64,000 nt of DNA, taken from assembly GCA_947491935.1 (NCBI GenBank), contig CANLLF010000001.1, positions 1,207,588 through 1,271,587 of the forward strand, read 5' to 3'. The notes beneath the pieces were generated by a model. That model was not told the origin of the DNA, made no database searches, and saw only the letters and a program-made list of their open reading frames with translations. Shown in pieces: positions 26,855 through 37,735 of this stretch (positions within the stretch are counted from its first letter, which is position 1; each line of letters opens with the position of its first letter). Origin of the DNA: an uncultured Roseicyclus sp. GTDB taxonomy: Bacteria > Pseudomonadota > Alphaproteobacteria > Rhodobacterales > Rhodobacteraceae. The translations under genes and the position numbers were made by a program.

Positions 26855-27943
26855 ATGGACGACCAAAGCCTGACCTGGAAAGTGACACCGGATCTTCTCG
26901 GCGTTCTCGATGCCGATGGAAAATTCATGCGAACGAACCCGGCCTGGTTTCCCGTGCTTGGCCGCACGTCTGAAGAGATCGAAAGCCGATTGTTCTTCGA
27001 TTTCATTCATCCCGACGACATGGCCATCACCGCCAAGGCATTCGTCGACATCCAGCACGGCAGGCCGATCCTGCAATTTGAAAACCGATATCGGCACAAG
27101 GATGGCAGCTATCGCTGGTTGTCATGGAACGCGGTGCCAGAGGGTGATTTGTTCATCTGCTCGGCCCGCGACGTTACGGATGCGAAGGAAAACGAAGAGA
27201 CGTTGGCGCGGGCGCAGGCCGACGCCGTGCTGCGCGAGCAATTCATCTCCATCCTCGGCCACGATTTGCGCAACCCGCTTGCCGGGGCAAGCTGCGCGGT
27301 GCAATTCCTGGAACGCGAGGTTCTGTCAGAGCGCGGGCGTATCGTACTCAACACGGCCAACCTGTCGCTCCAGCGGATGTCCAAGCTGATCGACGATGTG
27401 CTCGACTTCGCGCGTGCACGACTTGGTGGGAATATCGGCGTTTCGCTCAAGCCGGATGCCCGTCTGAAACCGGTTCTCCAGCAGACCGTGAACGAGATGA
27501 AGCTGACCAACCCCACCATTCAATGGCAGGAAATCCTCGATTTCGCCGATCCGGTTTCCTGCGATCCCGACCGGATTGCGCAATTGATCTCCAACCTTTT
27601 GGGCAACGCCATTTTCCACGGCGAGCCAGGCGGCACGATCCGGATTCATGCCCGCGATGCCGGGCCGAACCTGCTCGTCTCCGTCACCAATCGCGGTGGA
27701 CAGATCCCGCAGGAGATCCAGACGCAGCTCTTCGAGCCATTCGAGCGGGCCGAACCGGGAAGTTCGCAAAACGGGCTCGGCCTTGGGCTCTATATCTGCA
27801 AGCAGATCGCCGATGGGCATAACGGCGATATCGAGGTTGAGTCCGAGGGCGATGAAACGACCTTCACCCTCAAGATCCCCCGAGGTCGGAGCCTGATCTC
27901 ATTGGTGACGGAGCCGACGGTGGAATTGCGCAAGACGGCCTGA
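26855..27943 (+). CDS. PAS-domain sensor histidine kinase
   Basis: LGHDLRNPLAGASCAVQFL H-box, HATPase NGLGLGLYICKQIA. Confidence 0.9.
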   Translation: MDDQSLTWKVTPDLLGVLDADGKFMRTNPAWFPVLGRTSEEIESRLFFDFIHPDDMAITAKAFVDIQHGRPILQFENRYRHKDGSYRWLSWNAVPEGDLFICSARDVTDAKENEETLARAQADAVLREQFISILGHDLRNPLAGASCAVQFLEREVLSERGRIVLNTANLSLQRMSKLIDDVLDFARARLGGNIGVSLKPDARLKPVLQQTVNEMKLTNPTIQWQEILDFADPVSCDPDRIAQLISNLLGNAIFHGEPGGTIRIHARDAGPNLLVSVTNRGGQIPQEIQTQLFEPFERAEPGSSQNGLGLGLYICKQIADGHNGDIEVESEGDETTFTLKIPRGRSLISLVTEPTVELRKTA

Positions 27944-28054
27944 CCGGGCCCGCGGGTCGAAAGGCACGCCCCTCAAACAGCCAAGCGCCCGCCGTCCCGA
28001 TGGGGGCGACGGGCGATCAGGGATCTGTTTGGTGGGAATTACCCTGCTACGCGA

Positions 28055-28858
28055 TCAATGGCCCAGGATCTGGCTCAGGAACAATTGCGTGCGTTCGCTT
28101 TGCGGGTTTGTGAAGAATTCTTCCGGCTCGTTCTGTTCCACGATCTGGCCGGCATCCATGAAGATCACCCGGTTCGCCACCTGACGGGCAAAGCCCATCT
28201 CGTGGGTCACGCACAGCATCGTCATGCCTTCTTCGGCAAGCGCGATCATGGTGTCGAGCACCTCCTTGATCATCTCCGGGTCCAGCGCCGAGGTGGGTTC
28301 GTCGAACAGCATGATGCGCGGGCGCATGCAAAGCGACCGGGCAATGGCCACCCGCTGCTGCTGGCCGCCCGAAAGCTGGCCGGGATACTTGTCGGCCTGC
28401 TCCGGGATCTTCACCTTTTCCAGGAAATACATCGCCGTTTCCTCGGCTTCCTTCTTGGGCGTCTTGCGCACCCAGATCGGGGCCAGCGTGCAGTTCTCCA
28501 GGATCGTCAGATGCGGAAACAGGTTGAAGTGCTGAAAGCACATGCCAACCTCGGACCGGATCTTGTCGATATTCTTCAGGTCATTCGACAGAAGCGTGCC
28601 GTCCACCACGATGGAGCCCTGCTGATGCTCTTCCAGCGCATTGATGCACCGGATCAGCGTGGATTTCCCCGAGCCGGAGGGGCCGCAGATCACGATCCGC
28701 TCGCCTTGCTGCACGGTCAGGTTGATGTCGCGCAGGACGTGGAACGTCCCGAACCACTTGTTCATCCCGGTGATCTCGATCGCGACCTCGTCAGAGACCT
28801 TCATTTGCGACCGGTCGATTTCCCGGTCCTGAATAAGCGTGTTTGCTGCGTCGGACAT
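28055..28858 (-). CDS. aapP: General L-amino-acid ABC transporter ATP-binding protein
   Basis: [43 protein letters not shown]-type Walker B. Confidence 0.93.
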   Translation of the reverse strand: MSDAANTLIQDREIDRSQMKVSDEVAIEITGMNKWFGTFHVLRDINLTVQQGERIVICGPSGSGKSTLIRCINALEEHQQGSIVVDGTLLSNDLKNIDKIRSEVGMCFQHFNLFPHLTILENCTLAPIWVRKTPKKEAEETAMYFLEKVKIPEQADKYPGQLSGGQQQRVAIARSLCMRPRIMLFDEPTSALDPEMIKEVLDTMIALAEEGMTMLCVTHEMGFARQVANRVIFMDAGQIVEQNEPEEFFTNPQSERTQLFLSQILGH

Positions 28859-28869
28859 GGTTTCTCTCC

Positions 28870-30204
28870 TCAGCGGTGGTCAGTGGCGAGCTTACGCTCG
28901 AGATATTGCGAATAACGGGACATGCCGAAGCAACAGATGAAGAAGCACAGCCCGATGAAGATGAACAGTTCCCAGTAGATCCCGTTCCAATCCGTGTCGG
29001 CCCGGATCGCGTTTGAGAACCCGATCGGGTCAAACAGCCCGATGAACACCACCAGAACAGTATCCTTGAAGAGGCCGATGAACGACGACACGATGCCCGG
29101 AATGGAGATCTTGAGCGCCTGCGGCAGGATGATCAGCTGCATGCTCTGCCAGTAATTCAGGCCCAGAGAATCCGCACCCTCATACTGGCCCCGTGGCAAG
29201 GCCGCGAGGCCGCCCCGGATCACCTCGGCGATATAGGCCGAGGAAAAGAGCGTGACCATGATGATCACCCGCACCATCAGATCGAAATTCGATCCCGGCG
29301 GCAGGAAATATCCCAACAGCAGCTGCGCGGTGAACAGCCACACGATCAATGGCACGCCCCGGATCACCTCGATGAAGATGACAGAGCATTTGTTGATGAT
29401 GAACAGATCCGATTGCCGCCCCAGGGCCAGTATGACGCCCAGCGGCATCGACAGGATGATACCCGACGCGCCGATCACGAAGGCCAGAAGGAAGCCGCCG
29501 AACGCGCGGGATTCCACCGCCTGGATGCCGATGGGAAGGATCGAATGCAAGCCGCTGATCAGCGGGCCGGTCAGGTACATCCAGAACAGGATGGGCACGA
29601 GGATCGCGCCAATGGTGGCCAACATGGACCCCAAAGTGCCTTCGCCGAACTTGACGACCGCCCAGCCGAGGACAAACCCAAGCGCCACGACGATCGGCGT
29701 CCAGATCGATCCGCCCCACAACAGCCAGAAGCACAGGAAGGGCATCAAGGCCGTCAGGATCAGCATCTTGCGCGGCAGGCTGTCGTAAAGCACCGGCGCA
29801 ATCGCGGTGAGAAACAGGGCCAGTGCAAGGATCGGACGCCAGTAGAGATCGCTGGGGTAGAAGCCGAACATCAGCTGGTCCCAGCGGTCGACAAGGACCG
29901 CCCAACAGGCCACGTCATGGCCATGCTCTCCGCTGCCGCCCCGTGCATCGCGGATCTCGCGGCATTCGTTAAGCGATCCCGCGTCCCAGATGCCGTTGAG
30001 CATCCACGGCAGGATCGCAACCAGGACGACGTAGATCACGTAGATCGAGATGATCGTCATCAACGCGTTCCACACCGACGAGAACAGGTTCTCGCGCGCC
30101 CACTTTATCGGCCCGGAGACCGTGACCGGTGGCGTCTGCTCCGGAAGCATCTCGGTGCGGACATACGCGGTGTCGAGGGCGGTTTCTGAATGCAGTTCAC
30201 TCAT
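28870..30204 (-). CDS. aapM: General L-amino-acid ABC transporter permease
   Basis: [26 protein letters not shown]...[30 protein letters not shown]. Confidence 0.9.
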   Translation of the reverse strand: MSELHSETALDTAYVRTEMLPEQTPPVTVSGPIKWARENLFSSVWNALMTIISIYVIYVVLVAILPWMLNGIWDAGSLNECREIRDARGGSGEHGHDVACWAVLVDRWDQLMFGFYPSDLYWRPILALALFLTAIAPVLYDSLPRKMLILTALMPFLCFWLLWGGSIWTPIVVALGFVLGWAVVKFGEGTLGSMLATIGAILVPILFWMYLTGPLISGLHSILPIGIQAVESRAFGGFLLAFVIGASGIILSMPLGVILALGRQSDLFIINKCSVIFIEVIRGVPLIVWLFTAQLLLGYFLPPGSNFDLMVRVIIMVTLFSSAYIAEVIRGGLAALPRGQYEGADSLGLNYWQSMQLIILPQALKISIPGIVSSFIGLFKDTVLVVFIGLFDPIGFSNAIRADTDWNGIYWELFIFIGLCFFICCFGMSRYSQYLERKLATDHR

Positions 30205-30205
30205 A

Positions 30206-31495
30206 TCACCGCTCCTTCAGTTTGACGGAGTTGTTGTAGACGTTCATCACCGCAGAAATGATCAGCGACGTCGCCAGATAGAACGCCCCGAGGAGGAGCA
30301 TCCCCTCCAATTCTCGTCCCGTCTGGTTGATGGTGATCCCGCCCAGGGTCGAGCGGACATCCATATATCCCACGGCAAGGGCCAGGGACGAATTCTTGGT
30401 GAGGTTCAGGTATTGCGAGATCAGCGGCGGGATGATGACCCGCATCGCCTGCGGCAGAACCACGAGGTTCATCGTCCAGGAGGCCCGCATACCCAAGGCC
30501 GATGAAGCTTCGGTCTGGCCCTTGCTGACCGACATGATGCCCGCTCGCACGATCTCGGCGATGAATGCGCCGGTATAGAGCGACAGGGCGAACCACAGCG
30601 CGATCAGGGAGTTCCGCAGATGCACACCGCCCGTGAAGTTGAAGCCCCGCAACTCAGGATAATCCAGGGTGACCCCAAGCGCGATCAGAACAAGGGCTGC
30701 GGGCAGCACCACACTGGCCGCGCGCATCCAGAACAGGCCTGGCGGTCGTATCCCCGTGGCCTCCTGTTTTGCCTTGCCCCAGCGCCCGATGATGCCGGAC
30801 ACCACGATGCCACCGATCAGGGCCACCAGAAACAGCGCCCAATCTCCGAAGCTGACGGCGGGAATGACGGCAGCGGGCACACCATCGGCGGCCTCGCTCA
30901 TCTCATTTCCGCCGAGCGACCGGGTGAAGACAACATTGGGAATGTAGACGCCGCGATTGGTGACGGCGACGCTCTGGCCCAGGATCATGGAGGCCTCGGC
31001 ATCCTCCCCGCGGAAATCGCGCGGTTGCGGCATGCCCTCTGTCATGACCGCGAAGATCACGATGATCCACAGCAGCAGCGGGATGTTGCGGAAGCCTTCG
31101 ACATAGACCGTCATCAACCGGCCCACGATCCAGTTCTTCGACAGGCGCAGAACACCGGCGATCACGCCGAGGATCGTTGCAAAGACACAGCCAAGGAAGG
31201 CGACGAGAAGGGTGTTGAGGATCCCCACGAAGGCGGCGCGACCGTGAGTCGAGTCGTTCGAATACTCGATCAGGCGCTGGTTGATATCATACCCGGCCCG
31301 GTTTCCCAGAAAGCCGAAATCGAAATCCTTGCCAAGCGCCGACAAATTCTGGATCGCGTTTGTGACGAGCTCGAACAAGCCCCACATGATCAGAATGAAC
31401 GCCACCACCTGGATCGTAAGCGACCGGTATCGGGTGTCGTAAATCAGCTGGCTGAAATGGAAAGATGGTTGCGGTGGATCCGTCAACGTCGCCAT
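30206..31495 (-). CDS. aapQ: General L-amino-acid ABC transporter permease
   Basis: EGFRNIPLLLWI...AEIVRAGIMSVSKGQTEASSALGMRASWTMNLVVLPQAMR. Confidence 0.9.
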   Translation of the reverse strand: MATLTDPPQPSFHFSQLIYDTRYRSLTIQVVAFILIMWGLFELVTNAIQNLSALGKDFDFGFLGNRAGYDINQRLIEYSNDSTHGRAAFVGILNTLLVAFLGCVFATILGVIAGVLRLSKNWIVGRLMTVYVEGFRNIPLLLWIIVIFAVMTEGMPQPRDFRGEDAEASMILGQSVAVTNRGVYIPNVVFTRSLGGNEMSEAADGVPAAVIPAVSFGDWALFLVALIGGIVVSGIIGRWGKAKQEATGIRPPGLFWMRAASVVLPAALVLIALGVTLDYPELRGFNFTGGVHLRNSLIALWFALSLYTGAFIAEIVRAGIMSVSKGQTEASSALGMRASWTMNLVVLPQAMRVIIPPLISQYLNLTKNSSLALAVGYMDVRSTLGGITINQTGRELEGMLLLGAFYLATSLIISAVMNVYNNSVKLKER

Positions 31496-31607
31496 GGAAT
31501 TGCCCCTGTCAGAAGGTATCGCGCGTCCCGTGCGGCGGCCCGATTATGGTGGGTCCTGCCGGTTATATGAGGGTCGCTGCGCTTGGTATTTGGTCCCGGA
31601 TATGGAA

Positions 31608-31632
31608 AGGGCGCGACCCCTAGGTCGCGCCC
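31608..31632 (-). terminator. Intercistronic stem-loop between aapJ and aapQ (attenuator/RNA stabiliser)
   Basis: AGGGCGCGACC-ccta-GGTCGCGCCCT perfect stem, weak U-tract. Confidence 0.6.
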
Positions 31633-31648
31633 TCACCAGTTTCAGAGT

Positions 31649-32674
31649 TTACCGGAACGGCGGGCTGTAGAGCAGGCCACCATCGGTCCACTGGGCGTTG
31701 AGCCCGCGGGCCAGGCCGATGGGTGTTGCTTCCCCGATGTTGCCCTCGAAGAGCTCACCGTAATTGCCGCCCGCCGCGATGGCGTTGGCGGCCCAGTCAG
31801 CGTCGAGGCCGAGCATGGCGCCCAGTTCACCCTCGGTGCCGAGCAGACGGCGAATTTCGGGGTTCTCCGTGGTGCCACCGATTTCGCCGACATTGGCAGA
31901 GGTCACACCGAGCTCTTCAGCAGAGATCAGCGCGTTCAGCGTCCAGCGGACGATATCGCCCCACTCGTTGTCGCCGTGACGGACCAGCGGGCCAAGCGGC
32001 TCCTTGGACACGATCTCGGGCAGAACGACGTGTGCGGTCGGATCTTCGAACGTGGCGCGCGTTGCGGCCAGGCCCGAAGCGTCGGTGGTGTACACGTCAC
32101 ATGCGCCGGCAAGGTATTGCTGCTGCGCTTCTGCGTTGGTCTCGATCGGCACGGGCTCGTAGCTCATGTTGTTCGAGGAGAAGAAGTCAGCAAGGTTCAG
32201 TTCGGTCGTGGTGCCGGTCTGGATACAGACGGTTGCGCCGTCCAGTTCCAGGGCGGACGAAACGCCCAGTTCACGCGGAACCATGAAGCCCTGACCATCG
32301 TAGTAGTTCACACCGACGAATTCGAACGCGAGGTCAACGTCACGCGAGAAGGTCCACGTGGTGTTGCGCGCCAGCAGGTCGATCTCGCCCGAAGCCAGAG
32401 CGGTAAAGCGGGTCTGGCCGGTGGTCGGAACGAATTCAACCGCGCTCGGGTCGCCGAGAACGGCGGCTGCAACCGCGCGGCACACGCCGACATCGAAGCC
32501 CTGCCATTCGCCGTTGGCGTCAGGTGCCGCGAAACCGGTCAGGCCGGTGGTGACACCGCAGTTCAGCGTGCCACGTTCCTGGACCTGGGCCAGCGTGCCA
32601 CCGTCTTGTGCAGATGCGTAACCTGCGGCGGCGCCAGCAATCGCGAGCGTACCGAGAAATACGGATTTTTTCAT
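31649..32674 (-). CDS. aapJ: General L-amino-acid ABC transporter substrate-binding protein
   Basis: Signal peptide; VQERGTLNCGVTTGLTGFAAPDANGEWQGFDVGVCRAVAAAVLGD. Confidence 0.93.
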   Translation of the reverse strand: MKKSVFLGTLAIAGAAAGYASAQDGGTLAQVQERGTLNCGVTTGLTGFAAPDANGEWQGFDVGVCRAVAAAVLGDPSAVEFVPTTGQTRFTALASGEIDLLARNTTWTFSRDVDLAFEFVGVNYYDGQGFMVPRELGVSSALELDGATVCIQTGTTTELNLADFFSSNNMSYEPVPIETNAEAQQQYLAGACDVYTTDASGLAATRATFEDPTAHVVLPEIVSKEPLGPLVRHGDNEWGDIVRWTLNALISAEELGVTSANVGEIGGTTENPEIRRLLGTEGELGAMLGLDADWAANAIAAGGNYGELFEGNIGEATPIGLARGLNAQWTDGGLLYSPPFR

Positions 32675-32909
32675 GTTTACCTCTTCCTGTGGATCCGCCC
32701 GTCGGGGTCATCTTTCCGTGTCCGTCGGGCCTTGGCATATGCCGGGAGAGCCTGTTGAACCCTCGCCGAGGCCAAAATGGGCAAATCCTGTGCATAAGGT
32801 CAAGGGTAAGGGGCGTGGAATGCCGATAGGAAACGGAGCGTTTTCGCGTGCGCGTTAGGCATTCGACCATAAAATGCGCAATGGTATCTGGGCACTGCCG
32901 CCCTTTGCA

Positions 32910-33623
32910 TCATTTTGCACAACACAGATCCCAGAACGCTTCTGCATGAAGCAACTGGGCCTCTTTTGCGGCGGCGGCCGCTTTCGCCTCCTCATCCTCG
33001 CCCCATTGCTCGATCTGCCAATCCTCATCGATTCGGCTGAGTTCGTAGGCATTCTTGGCATTTAGGCGGCGTTCGGTGACGGCGAGGCCCAGAACGAGAG
33101 ACCCGGTCAGCGTCACCAGATCGTGCAGCGCGACCATCGAAAAGGCGTCGGTTCCGGCGACGGCATCGGCAAGATTGGCGACCGCTTCGGGCGGCTGATC
33201 CACGGGTACGATCCCCGCGCCCACATTCAACCGCGCGTCAAAGCGCTCCGCGGCCCAGTCCAAAAGTGGATCCCAGCCCGTGATCTGACGTTGCGTCAGT
33301 TCCGCCGGGCCCTCGGCGCGGTAGCACAAAAGATCGGTCTCGCCATAGGCCGCGAGCATGGCCGCAACCTCCTGAAGCTGCGGCACCACCCGCTCAATCG
33401 CCGAATTCGCCGATCTTGTGTTGGGCATGGTGAGCGGTTTGATCTCCGCCTCCTGCGCGTTCCATTCGGCGGCGACGGCATCCGCCATCGGGCGCGTCGG
33501 CAATATCAGGGGCAGCTTGCCGGGCGTGTTGAGCGGCTTTCCGTCAAGCGCCACGCGATAGCCGCCTTCCACTTCTGTCACCTCGGCAAGGGTCCAGAAC
33601 CGTTTGGCTTTCCACTCGGTCAT
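32910..33623 (-). CDS. ATP12 family F1-ATPase chaperone
   Basis: KRFWTLAEVTEVEGGYRVALDGKPLNTPGKLPL...DLLCYRAEGPAELTQRQ. Confidence 0.88.
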   Translation of the reverse strand: MTEWKAKRFWTLAEVTEVEGGYRVALDGKPLNTPGKLPLILPTRPMADAVAAEWNAQEAEIKPLTMPNTRSANSAIERVVPQLQEVAAMLAAYGETDLLCYRAEGPAELTQRQITGWDPLLDWAAERFDARLNVGAGIVPVDQPPEAVANLADAVAGTDAFSMVALHDLVTLTGSLVLGLAVTERRLNAKNAYELSRIDEDWQIEQWGEDEEAKAAAAAKEAQLLHAEAFWDLCCAK

Positions 33624-34291
33624 GCGGCCTCCCACATCCGGTCAAGCGCCGTGGGAAGCGCATCGAAATCATCCAGAACCTCCACGGCCCGCGCGGCGCG
33701 CAATGCCCCCGCCGGATGGTAGCCCCAGCCAACGCCAAGCCCCCGCACCTTCGCGGAGGCCGCCATCTCCATATCGTAGCTGGTATCGCCCACCATCACG
33801 GCGCGCCCGGGCGCCACGCCCGTGTCGTCCAGGCAGGTCAGCACCATGGAGGGATGTGGCTTGGACGGGTGATGATCGGCCACCTGGATGGTCTGAAACA
33901 TCCGGTCCCACCCATGCAGTTCGATCAGATGATCGAGCCCCCGGCGCGATTTTCCCGTGGCGATGCCCAACAGCGTATCTGGCTCTGCGGACAGTATCGC
34001 CAAGGCGGCCTCGGCGCCGGGATAAAGCGGCGAATGGGCCTCGCCGGACTGGCGCAGCGTCGCGAAGCTATCCTTGTAGGCTTCCGTCAGGCTATCGCGC
34101 AGATGGACGCGATCGGGCACCAGCCGGGCAAACGCCTGCGGTAGCGACAGGCCGACGATCGAGAGGATCTCTTCGCGGCCCGGCACAGCGATACCGTGGG
34201 CATCGAATGCGCCCGCCATCGACGCAAGGATGTGGCCCTGGCTATCAACCAGCGTGCCATCGACATCGAAAATCACCAGGCGCAGGCTCAT
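33620..34291 (-). CDS. HAD-family hydrolase (phosphoglycolate phosphatase-like)
   Basis: LVIFDVDGTLVDSQ; IATGKSRRGLDHL; AVMVGDTSYDMEMA. Confidence 0.88.
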   Translation of the reverse strand: MSLRLVIFDVDGTLVDSQGHILASMAGAFDAHGIAVPGREEILSIVGLSLPQAFARLVPDRVHLRDSLTEAYKDSFATLRQSGEAHSPLYPGAEAALAILSAEPDTLLGIATGKSRRGLDHLIELHGWDRMFQTIQVADHHPSKPHPSMVLTCLDDTGVAPGRAVMVGDTSYDMEMAASAKVRGLGVGWGYHPAGALRAARAVEVLDDFDALPTALDRMWEAA

Positions 34292-35331
34292 GATTCATCC
34301 TCGAACGGGTCGGCGGGCACGTCGCGGGGATCCCAGCCCAGGGTCCCCCACGTCTTCGCCATATGCGCGGGCATCGGCGCGATCAGGGTCAACTGCGCGC
34401 CGGTCATCGGGTGTTTCAGGCTCAGGGAGCGGGCGTGCAAATGCAGCTTCCTACTGATCTCACCACCCAATTGCGCGCCCCAGCCATCGCCAAGGTTTTC
34501 CTGCCCGCTGCCGCCATATTTGCCGTCGCCGATGATCGGATGCCCGATCTCGGCCATATGGGCACGCAATTGGTGGGTCCGGCCCGTGATCGGCACCAGG
34601 GCGCACCAGCTGACGCGACCGCCGAGGTTCGACATCACGGCATAATCCGTCTCCGCCCGCTTCGCGCCGTCCACGTGGCGCACCTCGTCAGGGTGCACCG
34701 CGCGCATTTTTTCGTTCTCCCCGCCGCGCCCATGGCCCGGCGCTTTCACCAGGCCATATTTGATTGTGCCCATCTTCGGCAGCGGCGTGCCCGCGACCGC
34801 CGCCCAGTAAATCTTCCGCGTCGTGCGCGCGCGGAACGCATCGGTCAGGGCCTTCGCCCCCATCCGCGTCCGCGCCAGAAGCAGAACGCCGGATGTGTCC
34901 TTATCCAGCCGGTGCACAAGGCGGGGTTTGTCCTCATGGCCAAACCGCAATTCCTCGGCCAGCCAATCCACGTGTCTGGTCTGGCCGCTTCCACCCTGGG
35001 TGGGCAGACCGGCGGGCTTGTTCAACGCGATGATGTGATCGTCGCGGTAGATCACCGCCTCGCGGATCATCCGGGCGTCCTCATCGGATATGCGCGCGAT
35101 CCGATCGGGCGCCGGGGCCGCTCCATCCGGCAAGGGCGGGATGCGCACCTGCTGCCCCACATCAAGGCGGGTCGATGTCTTGACCCGCCCGCCATCCACG
35201 CGAATCTCCCCTTTGCGGCACATCTTCTCGATCCGGCCCTGCGGGATATGCGGGAAGATCCGGCGGAACCACCGATCCAGCCGCTGATCGCCATCATCGG
35301 GGCCCACTTCAAGGGTCTGAACACCGCTCAT
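34288..35331 (-). CDS. RluA/RluC-family pseudouridine synthase
   Basis: S4 domain; PRLVHRLDKDTSGVLLLART; GRTHQLRAHMAEIGHPIIGD. Confidence 0.93.
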   Translation of the reverse strand: MSGVQTLEVGPDDGDQRLDRWFRRIFPHIPQGRIEKMCRKGEIRVDGGRVKTSTRLDVGQQVRIPPLPDGAAPAPDRIARISDEDARMIREAVIYRDDHIIALNKPAGLPTQGGSGQTRHVDWLAEELRFGHEDKPRLVHRLDKDTSGVLLLARTRMGAKALTDAFRARTTRKIYWAAVAGTPLPKMGTIKYGLVKAPGHGRGGENEKMRAVHPDEVRHVDGAKRAETDYAVMSNLGGRVSWCALVPITGRTHQLRAHMAEIGHPIIGDGKYGGSGQENLGDGWGAQLGGEISRKLHLHARSLSLKHPMTGAQLTLIAPMPAHMAKTWGTLGWDPRDVPADPFEDES

Positions 35332-35705
35332 GCAAACATCCCCCGCGCAACCCAAAGCCCCGCCATCAAGCCACCAATCGACAGGCCCACCGACAGAACC
35401 ACGTAGAGCGCCGCCTGCCCGATATCGCCGCGCTCATACAGCGTCATCGCCTCCAGCGAGAAAGCGGAAAACGTGGTGAACCCGCCCAGAAGGCCGGTCA
35501 TCACCAGGGGCGACAGATGCGTCAGCCCGCGATGGGCGGCGACCACCACGAACACCCCCATCAGGAAGGAACCCACGACATTCACCGTCAGGATCGGCAG
35601 CGGAAACCCACCATATCCGAACATCCGGATCATCCCGATCCCGGTCAGGTATCGGAGCACGGCACCCACGGCGCCACCTAGGGCAACTTGCAAGACGGCA
35701 ATCAT
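35328..35705 (-). CDS. crcB: Fluoride efflux transporter CrcB
   Basis: VALGGAVGAVLRYLTG; VNVVGSFLMGV; GLLGGFTTFSAFSLEA. Confidence 0.93.
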   Translation of the reverse strand: MIAVLQVALGGAVGAVLRYLTGIGMIRMFGYGGFPLPILTVNVVGSFLMGVFVVVAAHRGLTHLSPLVMTGLLGGFTTFSAFSLEAMTLYERGDIGQAALYVVLSVGLSIGGLMAGLWVARGMFA

Positions 35706-35736
35706 GGGCGGGGATTGGGCCTCGGCGCGCGCATTG

Positions 35737-37050
35737 TCAACGTTTGCGCTTCGCGCGCAGCCCTTCGAACCAGTCCAGACGCTTCTTCAGATCCCGCTCG
35801 AACCCGCGCTCCTTTGGCTCATAGAAATGCGCGCGGGACATGGTGTCGGGGAAATAATTGGCGCCGGAAAATCCATCCTCCGCGTCATGGTCATATTCAT
35901 ATCCCTTGCCGTAGCCCTGATCCTTCATCATCGACGTGGGCGCGTTCAGGATATGTTTGGGGGGCGGCGCGGACCCGGTCGACTTGGCCGAAGACCGCGC
36001 GCCCTTGTAAGCCACGTAGGCCGAGTTCGATTTCGGCGCGAGGGACAGGTAGATCACGGCCTGGGCCAGGGCCAATTCCCCCTCCGGCGAGCCGAGGCGT
36101 TCGTAGGTTTCCCAGGCGTCGAGGCAGACCCGCTGCGCCTTGGGATCGGCCAGGCCGATATCCTCCACCGACATCCGGGTGATCCGGCGGGCCAGAAAGC
36201 GGGGATCTTCGCCGCCCTCCAGCATCCGGGCGAACCAGTAGAGCGACGCATCCGGATCGGACCCGCGCACCGATTTGTGCAGCGCCGAGATCAGGTTGTA
36301 ATGGGCATCGCCGGACTTGTCATATTGCGCCGCGCGCCGTTGCAGGCGGGTGGAGAGCTGATCGACATTGATCTGCCCCTTCACCTTCCAGGCCGCGACC
36401 TGCTCCGCAAGGTTCAGGAGCGCCCGCCCGTCGCCATCGGCCATGGTCAACAGCGCCTCCCGCGCCTCCGGCGTCAACGGCATGGGATGGTGCAGTTCCA
36501 ACTCTGCGTGGGCGAGGATCTTTTCCAGCGCCGCATCGCCCAGACGGTTCAGCACCAGAACCTGCGAGCGGCTCATCAAAGCCGCGTTCAGCTCGAAGGA
36601 AGGATTTTCGGTGGTCGCGCCGACCAGAAGGATCGTGCCGTCCTCCATATGGGGCAGGAACCCATCCTGCTGCGCCTTGTTGAAGCGATGGATCTCGTCC
36701 ACGAAGAGCAGCGTCCCCTTACCGTTGGCATGCCGCATCCGCGCGGCTTCGAACACTTTGCGCAACTCCGGGACGCCGGTGAAAATTGCGCTGATCTGCA
36801 CGAAATACAGATCCGTCTCCGCCGCCAGCAACCGCGCGATGGTGGTCTTGCCCACCCCCGGCGGCCCCCAGAAGATCAGCGACGACAGGGCGCCGCTGTC
36901 GAGCATCACCCGCAGCGCGCCCTCCGGACCCAGCAGATGGTCCTGCCCGATGACATCACCAAGCACAGCCGGGCGCAGCCGATCCGCCAAGGGACGGGGT
37001 CCCCTGGGGGTATCGCTTGCGGCGGCGCCGGTATCGAACAGATCGGCCAT
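35737..37050 (-). CDS. rarA: Replication-associated recombination protein A (RarA/MgsA AAA ATPase)
   Basis: LADRLRPAVLGDVIGQDHLLG; FWGPPGVGKTTIARLLA; FVDEIHRFNKAQQD. Confidence 0.95.
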   Translation of the reverse strand: MADLFDTGAAASDTPRGPRPLADRLRPAVLGDVIGQDHLLGPEGALRVMLDSGALSSLIFWGPPGVGKTTIARLLAAETDLYFVQISAIFTGVPELRKVFEAARMRHANGKGTLLFVDEIHRFNKAQQDGFLPHMEDGTILLVGATTENPSFELNAALMSRSQVLVLNRLGDAALEKILAHAELELHHPMPLTPEAREALLTMADGDGRALLNLAEQVAAWKVKGQINVDQLSTRLQRRAAQYDKSGDAHYNLISALHKSVRGSDPDASLYWFARMLEGGEDPRFLARRITRMSVEDIGLADPKAQRVCLDAWETYERLGSPEGELALAQAVIYLSLAPKSNSAYVAYKGARSSAKSTGSAPPPKHILNAPTSMMKDQGYGKGYEYDHDAEDGFSGANYFPDTMSRAHFYEPKERGFERDLKKRLDWFEGLRAKRKR

Positions 37051-37066
37051 GGTGCCGATCTACCAC

Positions 37067-37654
37067 TCAATGCATCTTGGATGCCATCGAAACGAAGTAG
37101 CACCGGTGCGCCACACCGCCGATTTTCATGATCGGCCCGCCGGGTTCCATGTCGATGCCAAGGCGACGGCCAAGGCGTGGGATGCCGACGGGCAGAAGGC
37201 CCAAAAGCGTCGTCGCCCCAAGCTCGCGCGCGGACCGCACCATGTGGCCCATCAGGGACATCTGCACCTCGCGGCGGATATCGGTTTCCACCCCTTCGGC
37301 CACGAAGAGACGGTTGGCATCCCAGATGTGCTCCGCAATTGGCGCCGTCTCATCCAGCAGGTTGGCCGGGATCGCATCCAGCAAGCCACGCTGCGCATCG
37401 CGCACCATGTAGCTGTAGATCCCGCAAGAGGCCGTTGTGGGTGTCAGGCGCACGCCGGCCAGCACCCGGGTGCCGTCATGCACACAGACCCAGCGGCTCT
37501 GGGCGGTGTCGTACTGGTCAAACTCCATGTCGCCCTCCGACGGGATTTCCCAGCCCATTTCCTCGATGAACGTGCGGTGCCGGGCCTTGAGCATGTTGGT
37601 GAACAAGGGTCCGTGGGTGTAGAAGTTTTCAAACGATAGCGTTGTGCTTTGCAT
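37067..37654 (-). CDS. LuxI-type acyl-homoserine-lactone synthase
   Basis: ARHRTFIEEMGWEIP...EFDQYDTAQSRWV...RVLAGVRLTPT...WDANRLFV; AGGAGGCG RBS. Confidence 0.85.
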   Translation of the reverse strand: MQSTTLSFENFYTHGPLFTNMLKARHRTFIEEMGWEIPSEGDMEFDQYDTAQSRWVCVHDGTRVLAGVRLTPTTASCGIYSYMVRDAQRGLLDAIPANLLDETAPIAEHIWDANRLFVAEGVETDIRREVQMSLMGHMVRSARELGATTLLGLLPVGIPRLGRRLGIDMEPGGPIMKIGGVAHRCYFVSMASKMH

Positions 37655-37735
37655 AAGCGCCTCCTGTAGCGTGAATCGAAAAAGTCGATCACACCGCAAA
37701 AAGAGACTCATCATGTGCGACTGACGTCGCGGCGC

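Noticed and set aside
35705-35737. Fluoride riboswitch upstream of crcB
   Set aside because: Only 31 bp separate crcB from rarA and no consensus elements are visible.
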